A stretch of DNA of 64,000 nt from positions 1 through 64,000 of the forward strand of contig CANQHN010000004.1 in NCBI GenBank assembly GCA_947623745.1, read 5' to 3'. The stretch comes from an uncultured Oscillospiraceae bacterium (lineage in GTDB: Bacteria; Bacillota; Clostridia; Oscillospirales; Oscillospiraceae). The stretch's first letter is position 1. Each line of letters begins with the position of its first letter. Below, piece after piece: positions 24,926 to 34,146 of this stretch. The notes under the pieces are model-generated. The model did not search any database and was not told the DNA's origin. It worked only from the letters and a program-made list of their open reading frames with translations. Made by a program: the position numbers and the translations under genes.

Positions 24926-26983
24926 TTACTCCTCCTTTTTTGATTTTGATAATATGGAATCCTTGGTCGTCGTCACGACCCTGGTTGTTCCCCCGGGGGT
25001 TTCCGGGGCACACTGCTCCGGGATGGATTCTGGCTCTTCTGCCTGGGGCGCTTCCGCTGGTGTGCTTTCCACAGCCGGCGTCGCCTCGGCGGGCTTGCCC
25101 GTGGATTTTTTCTTTGAGGTTCTCCGCCGGGACGCCGCTTTCTCCTGCTGAGGCGCTGCATCCTGGGAGGGCACGCCGGGCGGCGTGGCGCCGGGAACCG
25201 GCTTGGCACTTCCTTTATCCTCCGCGCGCCATGCCGGGATGTGGGCGGAGGCCTTGCTGGGCCGCAGCTTCTTGGCCTCCGGGTGCTTGGAATAGTCGTA
25301 CTTGTCTACCTCCAGTACATTTTTGCCCCGGATGATCACCAGGGCCTTGTCAACGTCCATGCGAAGCACTTCATCCATGGTCATCAACCGTCGGCGCCCC
25401 ACGCCGCTGGTTTCCCGGTACTCCGGTGTGTAGTTGGATATGCGCCAGGTCCCCAGCTGCTTCGCCTTACTGGTCACCGCAATACTGGCCTCGCCGGTCC
25501 GCTGGGAGATGAAGTCCGCTGTCAGCGCGTCGGTGCAGCCCAGGAACAGGGTCACGTCGCAGTTGCCTAGAATTTCCTGCCATTGATTTAAGGGGTATCG
25601 GTTCTGTAATCCGGCCAGGTTCTGGAACACGCAGGACATGCTGATATTTCTGGACCGGATGACGGAGATCTTCCGGCTCAGGTCCGGAATGACCCCGCAG
25701 GCGCACAGCTCCTCGCCCAGCACATGGACGGGAACCGGCAGCGCCCCGCCCGGACACTCCTGGTCCGCATACCGTACCAGGCGGATGAACACGAAGGACA
25801 GAAACAATGAGGACAAAAAATCAAAGGTGCTGTCCTGGTCGCTGGTGATACAGTAGTAGGCGCAGGGCTGTCTGCCCGGCAGTTCCAGGTTGATCTCATC
25901 GTAACTGGTGAGATTACAGATGTCCCGGTTTTGGAATACCTGGAGCCGGGAGCCCAGCCCGATGATAACGCCGCCCCGCACACTCTCGCTGGACTGCTTG
26001 AAAATACTGTATGGCCCTTTGGCTGGGTGCGTTATCGGGAGATTATCGAATATCTCGTTCAGTTCCTCCGCCGTGCTGAGGGACAGGAGCTTGTACACCT
26101 CTCCGATATTCCGCTTTTTCTTTGGATAGCTCCGCTCAACATAGAGCACCAACGCTTTCAGCAAGTTCGTTTCGGCATTGTCCCAGAAATGATCCCCTTT
26201 ACCGCTGCCGGTATTCTTGATGATAACGTCGCAGAAAAGCTGGGCCATGAGTTCCTGCCCCTTGATCTCCGCGAGGCAGTTCCAGGAATCTGAGCTGGCC
26301 GGGGTCACCAGGTTGAACACCTTCACCGTGTAGCCCTGGGACCGCAGGTACTCGCTGCTCTTTTCGTAGAGTTCAGACTTTGGATCACATATGATGAGGG
26401 ACTGTTTTCTGGCCGCGCTCTGGAGGATCATGTTCATACAGAACGCCCGGGTCTTTTTGGAGCCGCTGGCGCCGTAGACGGCCAAGTTCCCATTAAATCG
26501 GGTCTTCTCCGGCACACACACCACCTGCCCGTCCAACTCACCCAGGATGATCCCGTGATGTTTCCGAATGTTGGAAACAAGGTCCAGAACGCCTTTCAGG
26601 TCTTTCTTGGACATAAAGCCCGCTGTGCCGTAGGTGCCCTTATTGGAGTAGATGAGGTTGCGCTCCCGGTCGTATTCTCCGGTCTCGCTGTACCCCATCC
26701 GCATGACCATCACGATCAGCAGGGCCAGTGCTCCTATACAGATACCTAGTCCATACAGGCCATACGGGAAACGAAAGGCGGCGGCTATGCAGGCAAAGAA
26801 ATTGGAGCTGGGAAATTCCGGAGAGGTGCCAAAGGTTCCGCCCGCCGCCTGCCATACATCATAGTTGTAGAGAAACTGGCTGATATAGCCTCCTCCATAG
26901 AGCAGGGCTAGCAGAGCGACAGGCAGGATAACGGCAATTTTGATCAGCTGCTTTCTGTCGATGGGAAAACGCTCCTTTCGCAC
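24926..26983 (-). CDS. virD4: VirD4-type type IV coupling protein
   Basis: 685 residues. Two N-terminal membrane segments (~12-30 and ~75-95) are followed by the VirD4/TraG ATPase. Walker A is GASGSKKT (~171-178). The Walker B region reads VHVLGEELCACGVIPDL, where EE replaces the usual DE, and IRSRNISMSCVFQNLAGLQ is the conserved TraG motif. The family docks the relaxosome to the secretion channel. The C-terminal ~130 residues are a variable Pro/Ala/Lys-rich tail. The start is uncertain: the GTG at 26983 lacks a good site, while AAAGGAG sits just inside the ORF. Confidence 0.9.
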   Translation of the reverse strand: MRKERFPIDRKQLIKIAVILPVALLALLYGGGYISQFLYNYDVWQAAGGTFGTSPEFPSSNFFACIAAAFRFPYGLYGLGICIGALALLIVMVMRMGYSETGEYDRERNLIYSNKGTYGTAGFMSKKDLKGVLDLVSNIRKHHGIILGELDGQVVCVPEKTRFNGNLAVYGASGSKKTRAFCMNMILQSAARKQSLIICDPKSELYEKSSEYLRSQGYTVKVFNLVTPASSDSWNCLAEIKGQELMAQLFCDVIIKNTGSGKGDHFWDNAETNLLKALVLYVERSYPKKKRNIGEVYKLLSLSTAEELNEIFDNLPITHPAKGPYSIFKQSSESVRGGVIIGLGSRLQVFQNRDICNLTSYDEINLELPGRQPCAYYCITSDQDSTFDFLSSLFLSFVFIRLVRYADQECPGGALPVPVHVLGEELCACGVIPDLSRKISVIRSRNISMSCVFQNLAGLQNRYPLNQWQEILGNCDVTLFLGCTDALTADFISQRTGEASIAVTSKAKQLGTWRISNYTPEYRETSGVGRRRLMTMDEVLRMDVDKALVIIRGKNVLEVDKYDYSKHPEAKKLRPSKASAHIPAWRAEDKGSAKPVPGATPPGVPSQDAAPQQEKAASRRRTSKKKSTGKPAEATPAVESTPAEAPQAEEPESIPEQCAPETPGGTTRVVTTTKDSILSKSKKEE

Positions 26984-28104
26984 GCCGCCAGGTCAAGACT
27001 TTGCAGTTGGACATGGGGGCCAAGACAGCGGCGGTAAGCCTCCTCCTGGAAGTCGAAACAGTACACCAGTCCTTTCCGATTGTGGACAGCCAGTCCATTG
27101 ATGAAGCGCCGAAGCCGCGGCATATCGCACAGATAGCCGAACAGCACTGGGATCTTGCCGTCCAGTCCGTCGTTCTCAATAGGGAAGCTGGGGTCGGGAG
27201 GCAACAACCCTTGGGATAGGATAGCATCCAACGTGGTTCGAGCCTGCCCGTCACAGAGCAGGCGCAGGACAGTTTCGCCCTCTTGGCTGTTGGGGAGGAA
27301 ATAGAAGTGCTTAAAGCTGCCGTCCAGAATAAAAGGACAACCTGGCAATCCATTACCCAGGTCCATCATCGTATCAAGCCGCTCCATGTCTGAGGCAAAC
27401 ACGATGCCGCTCACCGGTACATCCATAAATTGCTCGGGGAGGCGGCCTTGATATATCTCATTTTGAAGCATGGAGTTCAACCGCATTTCCGCATTATGCC
27501 TCCACGCCATTTGATATGGGCCGGTATTGTAGGCGATAAAAATCCCGGCGTCCGAAAAAAGGATGCCGGTCATGCGGGAACTGGTTATTTTCTTGCCTTC
27601 CTGGCTGACCCCTTTTATCTCACGTATCTCCCGGGCACTGTAATAGGCCGGGAGGGGAATATGCTGGTGGCCATGAAAAGGCGACGATTGAAAGACTGCT
27701 GCCTTTTCCCACGGGAACACCAGCACATCCGCGTTATACATCGCCATCAGGACCTCGGCCATTCGATGGAGGCGCAGGCGGTGGGTCACGCTATACTTGG
27801 GGGCGTTTGTCGCGGTGTCGCCGGAGAAGAGTGGGGCAAAGTGCTTTGGCTGACTGTCAAGCAGCAGACGTTTGGCAGTCGAAGTCAGTCTCAGCCCCCG
27901 AATACTGTCACGGTAGTATGTCCGCAGCAGGTCCTCTTTTTTGAGCTGCTTGACCACCTGCATCATGTAGGTCTCAGAACCGGGCAGCCGGCGGACGGCG
28001 GACGCGGGGAACTCGCCCGAGAGGGCTGTCAACGTCAATAACAGCTCTGGCAGCGTCCCCGGAGCCGGCAGCTTTTTTGCTCCAACATCCACCGCCGCAT
28101 ACAC
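26944..28104 (-). CDS. Hypothetical ICE protein with possible winged-helix N-terminus
   Basis: 386 residues of unknown family. Residues ~18-85 (LLLTLTALSGEFPASAVRRL ... RGLRLTSTAKRLL) look like a winged helix, reminiscent of replication-relaxation-type proteins. The remainder is mixed alpha/beta with no catalytic motif I recognise. GTG start after AGAGGAAAGGGG. Its end overlaps the coupling-protein ORF by ~40 nt if the annotated start of that gene is right. Conserved position next to virD4 suggests a role in DNA processing, which is an inference. Confidence 0.6.
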   Translation of the reverse strand: MYAAVDVGAKKLPAPGTLPELLLTLTALSGEFPASAVRRLPGSETYMMQVVKQLKKEDLLRTYYRDSIRGLRLTSTAKRLLLDSQPKHFAPLFSGDTATNAPKYSVTHRLRLHRMAEVLMAMYNADVLVFPWEKAAVFQSSPFHGHQHIPLPAYYSAREIREIKGVSQEGKKITSSRMTGILFSDAGIFIAYNTGPYQMAWRHNAEMRLNSMLQNEIYQGRLPEQFMDVPVSGIVFASDMERLDTMMDLGNGLPGCPFILDGSFKHFYFLPNSQEGETVLRLLCDGQARTTLDAILSQGLLPPDPSFPIENDGLDGKIPVLFGYLCDMPRLRRFINGLAVHNRKGLVYCFDFQEEAYRRCLGPHVQLQSLDLAACERSVFPSTESS

Positions 28105-28125
28105 CCCCTTTCCTCTGCTTTACGC

Positions 28126-28257
28126 CCATATCCCGTTTTACTTGGGCGTTTTTTTGCCATGCTGGAGTGGCGAAAAGCCTTGCCCCGCAACGGTTTGCGA
28201 GTTGTAGTTCCGTATCCCGAAAAAGATACCCGAAAAACGCCTAAAATGGGATATGGT
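28126..28257. repeat. Long inverted repeat in an intergenic region
   Basis: Arms at 28126-28155 and 28231-28257 share CATATCCC(G/A)TTTTA...GGCGTTTTT in opposite orientation. Between them, near-direct repeats TATCCCGAAAAA and GATACCCGAAAAA occur. The left arm plus its internal CGCCCA/TGGGCG hairpin and T-run would act as a plus-strand terminator. It lies between two minus-strand genes. A protein-binding or replication-related site is possible. Confidence 0.5.
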
Positions 28258-28287
28258 TTTTCGACTTTTTATTCCCTTTTTCGGCAC

Positions 28288-28932
28288 TCATAAATCGCCC
28301 GCCCGGCTCTTCAACCAGTCGGGAAAATGGTCCTTTTCCATGATGGCGATGCGGATCTGATCCGCCTCTCCCAGCTCCGTCGTATGGTAGGTATCGCACA
28401 GGAGCCCGGTGTCGTCTGTAAGGACATAAGCGGCGATCACATCCTGGATCTGTTTCAATTCCAGATTGTCGTAGTCCCGAACCCGGCGCTCTGGCAGGCT
28501 GCTGTCATAGATATGTGAGAACGCGATCACGCACTCGCGGAAAAACGGCATGGCCCGGGCCTTTGCGTATTGCATGAGCGCCGCATTCAGCGGTTCCAGC
28601 AGGTATTCTGATTTCTGCCAGGATTTGCGCTTGGGACCCAGGCCGGGCAGGATCACTTCAAAGATTCCGTCTCTATAGTGGACCTCGATCCCCAGTGAAT
28701 CGGCGGCAGTAACCAGGTAATCAGATTTCTCGATCCTGGTCGTGGCATAAATCAGGTGCCGCAGCCGGCAGGCAATCCCTTCAGCCCGAAGGGCGGCGTC
28801 GGTGGACAGCACCTCGTAGTTATCGGGGTATCTCTGGATGTCCGTCGTGTTCATGGCGTAGAGTGTGTTGGTCATGCGTTGGATATCATCCAAGATGGAT
28901 GCGACCCGCTTGGAAATGATGCTTCGATTCAA
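28288..28932 (-). CDS. ICE accessory protein, DUF6100-like
   Basis: 214 residues, soluble. The C-terminal part (RRVRDYDNLELKQIQDVIAA, then DDTGLLCDTYHTTELGEAD) resembles conserved ICE proteins I associate with DUF6100, and its spaced acidic residues recall RusA-like resolvases, though weakly. TTG start after AGAGGTGAAAGA. Lies between two other small ICE genes in the same direction. Function unknown. Confidence 0.55.
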   Translation of the reverse strand: MNRSIISKRVASILDDIQRMTNTLYAMNTTDIQRYPDNYEVLSTDAALRAEGIACRLRHLIYATTRIEKSDYLVTAADSLGIEVHYRDGIFEVILPGLGPKRKSWQKSEYLLEPLNAALMQYAKARAMPFFRECVIAFSHIYDSSLPERRVRDYDNLELKQIQDVIAAYVLTDDTGLLCDTYHTTELGEADQIRIAIMEKDHFPDWLKSRAGDL

Positions 28933-28943
28933 TCTTTCACCTC

Positions 28944-29480
28944 TTATTCCTTGCGATAGTATTTGACGTCCCCATCCGGGGACACCGTGCAGTAGCCGGC
29001 GGCGTGAGGAATCTGGAGTTCTTCGATTTGCGCCGGATCATCCACCAGCACCAGATAGCGGGACGGCTGCTTGCCGGCCGCCAGCACATGAGACAACAGG
29101 ACCTCTTTCCCTTGGGCCGCGTGGACGATCTCATAGACCTCACCGCCGGCAAAGAAGATGATTTTGGCCGGATAGTCGCCTACCGAATGAAATTCCGTCT
29201 GGTCTATAAAGTCCGTCAGGACCCACACGGCAGCAAAGAGGCCTTTGTCCATCTCTTTCAGCGCATCCGGCTCGGCGCAGTAATATTTTCCGTCCTCAGA
29301 GAGCCAGACGCGCTGTTGTTTGACCAGATACTCCAGGGACCTTGAGATCCGCTCCCGGCTCTTTTCGGATTCGCGCAAATGGAGCCGCAGAAGCTGTTCC
29401 TCGGAGAGAACACGATACATGGAAATATCCCGCAGAATGGCAGAAACCTCCGGCCCATAGATTTGTTCACGAGTTCTCAT
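28944..29480 (-). CDS. ICE accessory protein with winged-helix N-terminus, DUF5697-like
   Basis: 178 residues. The N-terminal ~75 residues form a helix-turn-helix-type module (YRVLSEEQLLRLHL, SRSLEYLVKQQRVWL). The C-terminal ~100 residues are alpha/beta (AKIIFFAGGEVYEIVHA, RYLVLVDDPAQI). This matches what I recall of DUF5697 proteins of clostridial ICEs. ATG follows GAGGTGTTAAACT. It starts immediately downstream of an 11-bp-phased repeat array and may be controlled from it. Confidence 0.6.
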   Translation of the reverse strand: MRTREQIYGPEVSAILRDISMYRVLSEEQLLRLHLRESEKSRERISRSLEYLVKQQRVWLSEDGKYYCAEPDALKEMDKGLFAAVWVLTDFIDQTEFHSVGDYPAKIIFFAGGEVYEIVHAAQGKEVLLSHVLAAGKQPSRYLVLVDDPAQIEELQIPHAAGYCTVSPDGDVKYYRKE

Positions 29481-29497
29481 AGTTTAACACCTCAAAA

Positions 29498-29634
29498 GCG
29501 TATTAGGACCGTGTAAAGTGCGTAATGCGTTTGACACGGCCAGATGTTTTCCGTATTACTACCGTATTAAAAGCATTTTCTGCGAAGCAACTGGGGTAAT
29601 ACCGTGTTAGCGCCGTATTCGTTCCGTATTAGGC
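29498..29634. repeat. Phased array of eight 11-bp units (CCGTATTAnnn)
   Basis: Units begin at 29498, 29509, 29520 / 29551, 29562 / 29602, 29613, 29624. Within each group the step is exactly 11 bp and the consensus is (C/G)CGTATTA plus three variable bases. The last unit overlaps the virB4 stop codon. This is a likely binding array for a DNA-binding protein. Confidence 0.75.
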
Positions 29635-32538
29635 GACAGGCGGCGCATCCTGTGTTTCGGCCCGGCCCAGCAGCTCTTGCAGCTCCCGGCGGTCGGTGGT
29701 GATGAGCTCCTTTTCTACCTGACTGCACTTGATCTCCACTGTAACATTGTTGTTGTTGGTACTGATGAGGCCGCTGCCCCGCTCGAAATGGGTGATCTCC
29801 ATGACCTCGGCTTCGGACAGATGAAGGATGGACTGGACCCGGCGGGCTTCCTCTTCTTCCAGATTGAGCAGGATCTTGGTCTTGGCATTGTTGACTATGC
29901 CTTTGCCATACTTCCCGTCCTCCAGGGCAAAAAAGTCGTTCAGATCCTGAGTGGCACATATTGCACTCCCGCCATAACCTCGAATTATCTTGAAAATTTC
30001 CAATACAAACTCAGCGGCCAGGCGGTTGCTGCTGGCCCCGATGAGCTGCCAGCACTCATCGATGAAGATGGCCTTTTCCTCGGTGCGGTTTTCTTTGGCT
30101 TTGTCCCAAACAAAGTCTAAAACAGCGAACATCCCCACCGTCAGCAAGTCGCCGGTCAGCTCGGAGATGTCCAGCACGGTGTATTTGTTGTTCAGCGCCA
30201 CATTGGTCTGCTGATTAAAGGTCCGTGCGGAGCCGTGGACCAGCCGGTTGATGATATTTGCCAGACGCCTGGTGTCCGGCGATTCCTTCAACACCTCATA
30301 GAGATCACCCAGCACCGGCATCGTCCGGTAGCTGCCGGGCTTCTCCGGGTCCTCCAAGGTTGCGTTGTCGTGAGTGATGCCCAGGTTGGCATAGGTGCGG
30401 ATGAGGGCATCGTCCAAAAGCTGCCGCTCCTCATGGTTCATATCAGGAATGAGCAGGCTGAAAAAGATATGGAGCCGCTGGATCTTGGCCGCCAGCAGGG
30501 ACTTCTCCACGCCGGGGCCGTCCAGCAGCTCATCTACTGATTTGTCCACCTTGCGGATCTCCATCACATTGATGCAGTTCCTGGATGCCGGGGATATTTG
30601 GATGAACTCGCCGCCGATGTTTGCGCAGGCCCGATGAAATTCATGGCCTTTGAGGGGAGCAACAATAAAGACCTGAGTTCCTTTCCGCCTCATACGAAGC
30701 GCCATCAATTGCATGGTAAAGGTCTTGCCCGCGCCGCTGGTGCCCAGAATAGCGATATTGGCGTTCTTGTAGACCCGGGAATCGAAGATATCCACGATGA
30801 TGAGGGAGTTGTTATGCTTGTTGACCCCCAGCAGGATGCCGTTGTCATCGCACATCTCATAGCTGGTGAAAGGATAGCAGCTGGCCGCGCCCAGGGTGAG
30901 CACGTTCCGCTTGGAGCGTTCAAACAGGTGCTTCTCCAGGGATACCAGAGGAAGTGAGGATAAAAAAGCCTGCTCCTCACAGAAGGAACAGGGCTGTACG
31001 TCCATGTCCTGGGACAGCAGCAGTTTTTTCATCTCCGCGCACTTCCACTCCAGATCTTCCACGCTGTTGGCCGTGACAGTGATCAACAGGTTGAGATAAT
31101 AAAAATCTTCGTTATTGCCGAGGCCATCCTTTAGGAAATAGCCGCTGCGGATGGCCCCGTCCAAGTCATCAAAGTCGGTGTTGGTGTCGCTGGTCTCTTT
31201 GATTTTGCTGCGGTTGATGCGGAGCTGTTGGCCCAGCTTGCGGATCATGCGGTCCTTGGGCTGGCGGGTGAGGAACATATCCACGTCGATGCCGTCCCCG
31301 GCGTTGACCAACAGGCTCATCCAGCCGGCGGGCACCTGGGACCGATAGCCGCTGGAGGGTATCAGCAGATAGGCGTAGTAAATGCCGTCAATGCAGATGT
31401 ACCGCCCGTGGGAGAGGTCGATGCGTGAGGGCGCATAGAACTCGTTGACGGGAATTTCATCCACTGGCCGGCCAGCGGCCAGATACTCCGCCGCCACCCG
31501 CCTCGCCTTATCTTCAAAGGGATGTTCGTTGCTCTCCCGGCGGCAGAGAATATGGTACAGGATCTCCGCCGCCGCCTCGCTTTCATCATCATGTCCAAGC
31601 ACCACCGTATTTCCACACTGACGCAGATAGTTGGCGGCGGTTCGAGCAGCGGTCTGAAGGGAAGCCACAGCCTCCTCTTCCTCATGTCCCCGCTTCGTTC
31701 CGGGCAGCGGTTCATGCTCAAAAATGAGAAAGAACCGCCGGGTGATAGCCTCCCTGGAGCCGAGCTGTCGTATGAGCCGCAGATAGTCCTCCTGGAGCAT
31801 CCGGCAGTGGGGGTCGGTTTCCCGTTCCAGCTCCCGGCGCACCGCCTGTACGTGGCGGTCGATGTCGGCGCGCTTGGCCAGCACCTTGAACTGCACCTTC
31901 ACCGGCGCGATCTTGAGGTAGGAAATAAAAGAGTAGATGATGCTCCTCTGTTCCTGCGTACTGCGCAGGAGGAAATTCACGGGCACTACCTCTACTACCT
32001 TAATATAACGGTGGTCTTTGGTGTAGATGACACCATGCTCGATCCTCTCCACAGGTATATAATCAGCCAACGGATTGAGGGGCTTCACTTCCGGAGCCAG
32101 AAAAGTCTTGAACTGATCTATCCTCTTGCCTTTGATATCAACCTGCAGGCGGTTCCGGCTTTTGAGTATCTCGCTGTCGTCCTCCCGCTGTGCGCTGCGG
32201 CCCCAACTGGGCGCCATATTCTTTTTGCCTCTGTTGGCGCCCTCACGGTCCAGCACCCGGCGATTTCGCAAATAGCTGAAGAACTGTAGAATGAACTCGG
32301 AGAGGCTGCCGCCGCCGATGCCAATGAGAGCCACCAGCACCAGCGGAAGAGTGGTCAAGCATAGGATGATGATACGAGCGGTGAGGGAGAGGGGCAGTTT
32401 TAAGACCGGCAATCCGGTCAATGCAGCCAGGATGCCGGCCTCGACCACGTTGCGGACCTTAAACATACCGCCCAACAATGTGCCGCCCTCAATAAAATTT
32501 GGTGGGATGATATAGGTATCCCGTTCTTCTTGTCTCAT
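29629..32538 (-). CDS. virB4: VirB4-type conjugation ATPase with fused PrgI-like N-terminus
   Basis: About 969 residues. The first ~110 residues carry two hydrophobic segments (VVEAGILAALTGLPVLKLPL and a second) as in PrgI/VirB3-like proteins fused to VirB4 in Firmicute elements. The ATPase has Walker A GTSGAGKT (~596) and Walker B AIFIDECWQLI (~823), then the FFALEDGKYG region. VirB4 powers assembly of the transfer channel. Start is uncertain between ATG 32538 and GTG 32544; no strong ribosome-binding site separates them. Confidence 0.9.
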   Translation of the reverse strand: MRQEERDTYIIPPNFIEGGTLLGGMFKVRNVVEAGILAALTGLPVLKLPLSLTARIIILCLTTLPLVLVALIGIGGGSLSEFILQFFSYLRNRRVLDREGANRGKKNMAPSWGRSAQREDDSEILKSRNRLQVDIKGKRIDQFKTFLAPEVKPLNPLADYIPVERIEHGVIYTKDHRYIKVVEVVPVNFLLRSTQEQRSIIYSFISYLKIAPVKVQFKVLAKRADIDRHVQAVRRELERETDPHCRMLQEDYLRLIRQLGSREAITRRFFLIFEHEPLPGTKRGHEEEEAVASLQTAARTAANYLRQCGNTVVLGHDDESEAAAEILYHILCRRESNEHPFEDKARRVAAEYLAAGRPVDEIPVNEFYAPSRIDLSHGRYICIDGIYYAYLLIPSSGYRSQVPAGWMSLLVNAGDGIDVDMFLTRQPKDRMIRKLGQQLRINRSKIKETSDTNTDFDDLDGAIRSGYFLKDGLGNNEDFYYLNLLITVTANSVEDLEWKCAEMKKLLLSQDMDVQPCSFCEEQAFLSSLPLVSLEKHLFERSKRNVLTLGAASCYPFTSYEMCDDNGILLGVNKHNNSLIIVDIFDSRVYKNANIAILGTSGAGKTFTMQLMALRMRRKGTQVFIVAPLKGHEFHRACANIGGEFIQISPASRNCINVMEIRKVDKSVDELLDGPGVEKSLLAAKIQRLHIFFSLLIPDMNHEERQLLDDALIRTYANLGITHDNATLEDPEKPGSYRTMPVLGDLYEVLKESPDTRRLANIINRLVHGSARTFNQQTNVALNNKYTVLDISELTGDLLTVGMFAVLDFVWDKAKENRTEEKAIFIDECWQLIGASSNRLAAEFVLEIFKIIRGYGGSAICATQDLNDFFALEDGKYGKGIVNNAKTKILLNLEEEEARRVQSILHLSEAEVMEITHFERGSGLISTNNNNVTVEIKCSQVEKELITTDRRELQELLGRAETQDAPPVA

Positions 32539-32545
32539 AGACACT

Positions 32546-34132
32546 TTAGATCCGATCCTTTCGCTTCGGCGGGTCAGGAAGTTTTTTCACGATCTTTTCA
32601 TGGTAAGCCACTGTATCGTCCGGGGCCATGTAGGGCTTGCGCTCTACGGCGTCCTGCGCGTACTGCTTGTACCACTGCGTCCCGTCTGCGGAGAACACCT
32701 TGCTGTATTCACCGGATGGGGCAATATACTGGCCTGCATGGTACATAGCAAATGCGCGGCCCTCAGAGCTGCTGGCGGCGGTCTCCACACCGGTAATTCG
32801 GCCGCGGCCGATCTCCACGTCAGAATATGTGGGAATATCCCTGCTCCCGATACTGGGAGAGGCATACCCCATATAGGAGGTAAGAGACTGGGCCGCCAGG
32901 TCGCCGGTGATACTGCCGGCCACCTCACCCCGGGCCACGGTGCCGATCACGTTGTTGGCGAAGCTGCCGCCGGATGCCAACGAATGAGAGAACACCATGC
33001 CGCCCAGGGTAGGAACGGTCCCGCCACGCAAGACGGAACGGCTGGTCTGCACCTTCTCGCTGGAAACAGCGGTATGGGATGCCTGCACCCGCTCACTGCT
33101 TGTCTGCGTGTGCCGCTCACCGCCAGCGCCGGCCGGGCTTGTCGTGGGAGTGGAGCCTGCGGGACTGATGGAAACGGTGTCGCCCGTCTGCGGTGCGTGG
33201 ATGGAGGTATCTCCGCCGGTTACGATGGTGCCCTCCTGCGGTGTTGCCATATCAGTGGGTACACTGTCGTGAGGCGGAGTCATGTCAGGCGATACACCCT
33301 CCTGCGGCGGTGACAAATCAACAGGTACGCTGTCTGCCGGCGTATCCATGGACGGCGGTGCCGTATCAGCAGAAGATACAGACATTGGCGCCTCGCCAGC
33401 GGTGAGAATGACGCCATCCTGGGGCGGTGCGCTGCCTGGTACTGGACCGATAGGCGGTGTACTGTCTACAGTGGACGCCGGAGACGGCGACCCGCTGCCA
33501 GTCACAATCACGCCATCCTGGGGCGGTGTCCCGACGCCTGCGGCTTTGTTTTCGGTGTGAATGGACGAACCGCCGGTATGAACCTCGTTGTTTACAGGCG
33601 CATCGGCGGCGGTATGCGCGGCGGCGTCTGCCGCTGCCTGGCTGGCCTGACTTTGCGCGGTGTGGAAGGCCGAGGTCTGCGTGGTGGCTGTTTTCACTGC
33701 ACTGTTGGTGATATGCCGCCCGGCCATGCCCACAAGTCCCCCCTTAAAGAAGCCGGCCATCCCGGAGGAACCGGGCCCGCCTGAACTGCCGGCTGTGGAA
33801 CCGGCACGCCCAGCGCCGCCACCGTGGCCACCGCCTACGACCATTGTGACCGCGCGCATGGCGATCATAGCCTCAGCCAGCAACGATCCGCCGGTGCGGC
33901 CCACGTTGACGCCCAGGGTTGCCATAAAGCTGTCCACTTTCTGTGATACCTTTAGGAAAGCGACCGCACAGAGGAACCAAATCAGCAGGTTTCCAGCAAC
34001 AGCCTCCTTACCGGAGGCAGCCACCTGGGCTTCCACATCCGCCTCGGAAACGGCGAAAGCGGGAACGCACAGCACAGAAACCAGCAAGGTAATCAGGGCC
34101 AGGGCCATCAGAATATGCTTACATTTTTTCAT
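32546..34132 (-). CDS. Conjugation membrane protein with long repeat-rich tail
   Basis: About 528 residues. A signal peptide (MKKCKHILMALALITLLVSV...AFA) is followed by a second hydrophobic segment (LLIWFLCAVAFLKVS) and then a ~350-residue Ser/Thr/Pro/Gly-rich region with repeated PPQDGVI, PPQEGV and PPHDSV units. The C-terminal ~100 residues look folded (AMYHAGQYIAPSGEYSKVF). The ATG at 34132 is placed by GGGAGGCAAGCC; the longer track start is unsupported. In the transfer operon it lies between the VirB6-like and VirB4 genes, so it is probably a channel component. Confidence 0.7.
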   Translation of the reverse strand: MKKCKHILMALALITLLVSVLCVPAFAVSEADVEAQVAASGKEAVAGNLLIWFLCAVAFLKVSQKVDSFMATLGVNVGRTGGSLLAEAMIAMRAVTMVVGGGHGGGAGRAGSTAGSSGGPGSSGMAGFFKGGLVGMAGRHITNSAVKTATTQTSAFHTAQSQASQAAADAAAHTAADAPVNNEVHTGGSSIHTENKAAGVGTPPQDGVIVTGSGSPSPASTVDSTPPIGPVPGSAPPQDGVILTAGEAPMSVSSADTAPPSMDTPADSVPVDLSPPQEGVSPDMTPPHDSVPTDMATPQEGTIVTGGDTSIHAPQTGDTVSISPAGSTPTTSPAGAGGERHTQTSSERVQASHTAVSSEKVQTSRSVLRGGTVPTLGGMVFSHSLASGGSFANNVIGTVARGEVAGSITGDLAAQSLTSYMGYASPSIGSRDIPTYSDVEIGRGRITGVETAASSSEGRAFAMYHAGQYIAPSGEYSKVFSADGTQWYKQYAQDAVERKPYMAPDDTVAYHEKIVKKLPDPPKRKDRI

Positions 34133-34146
34133 AGGCTTGCCTCCCA

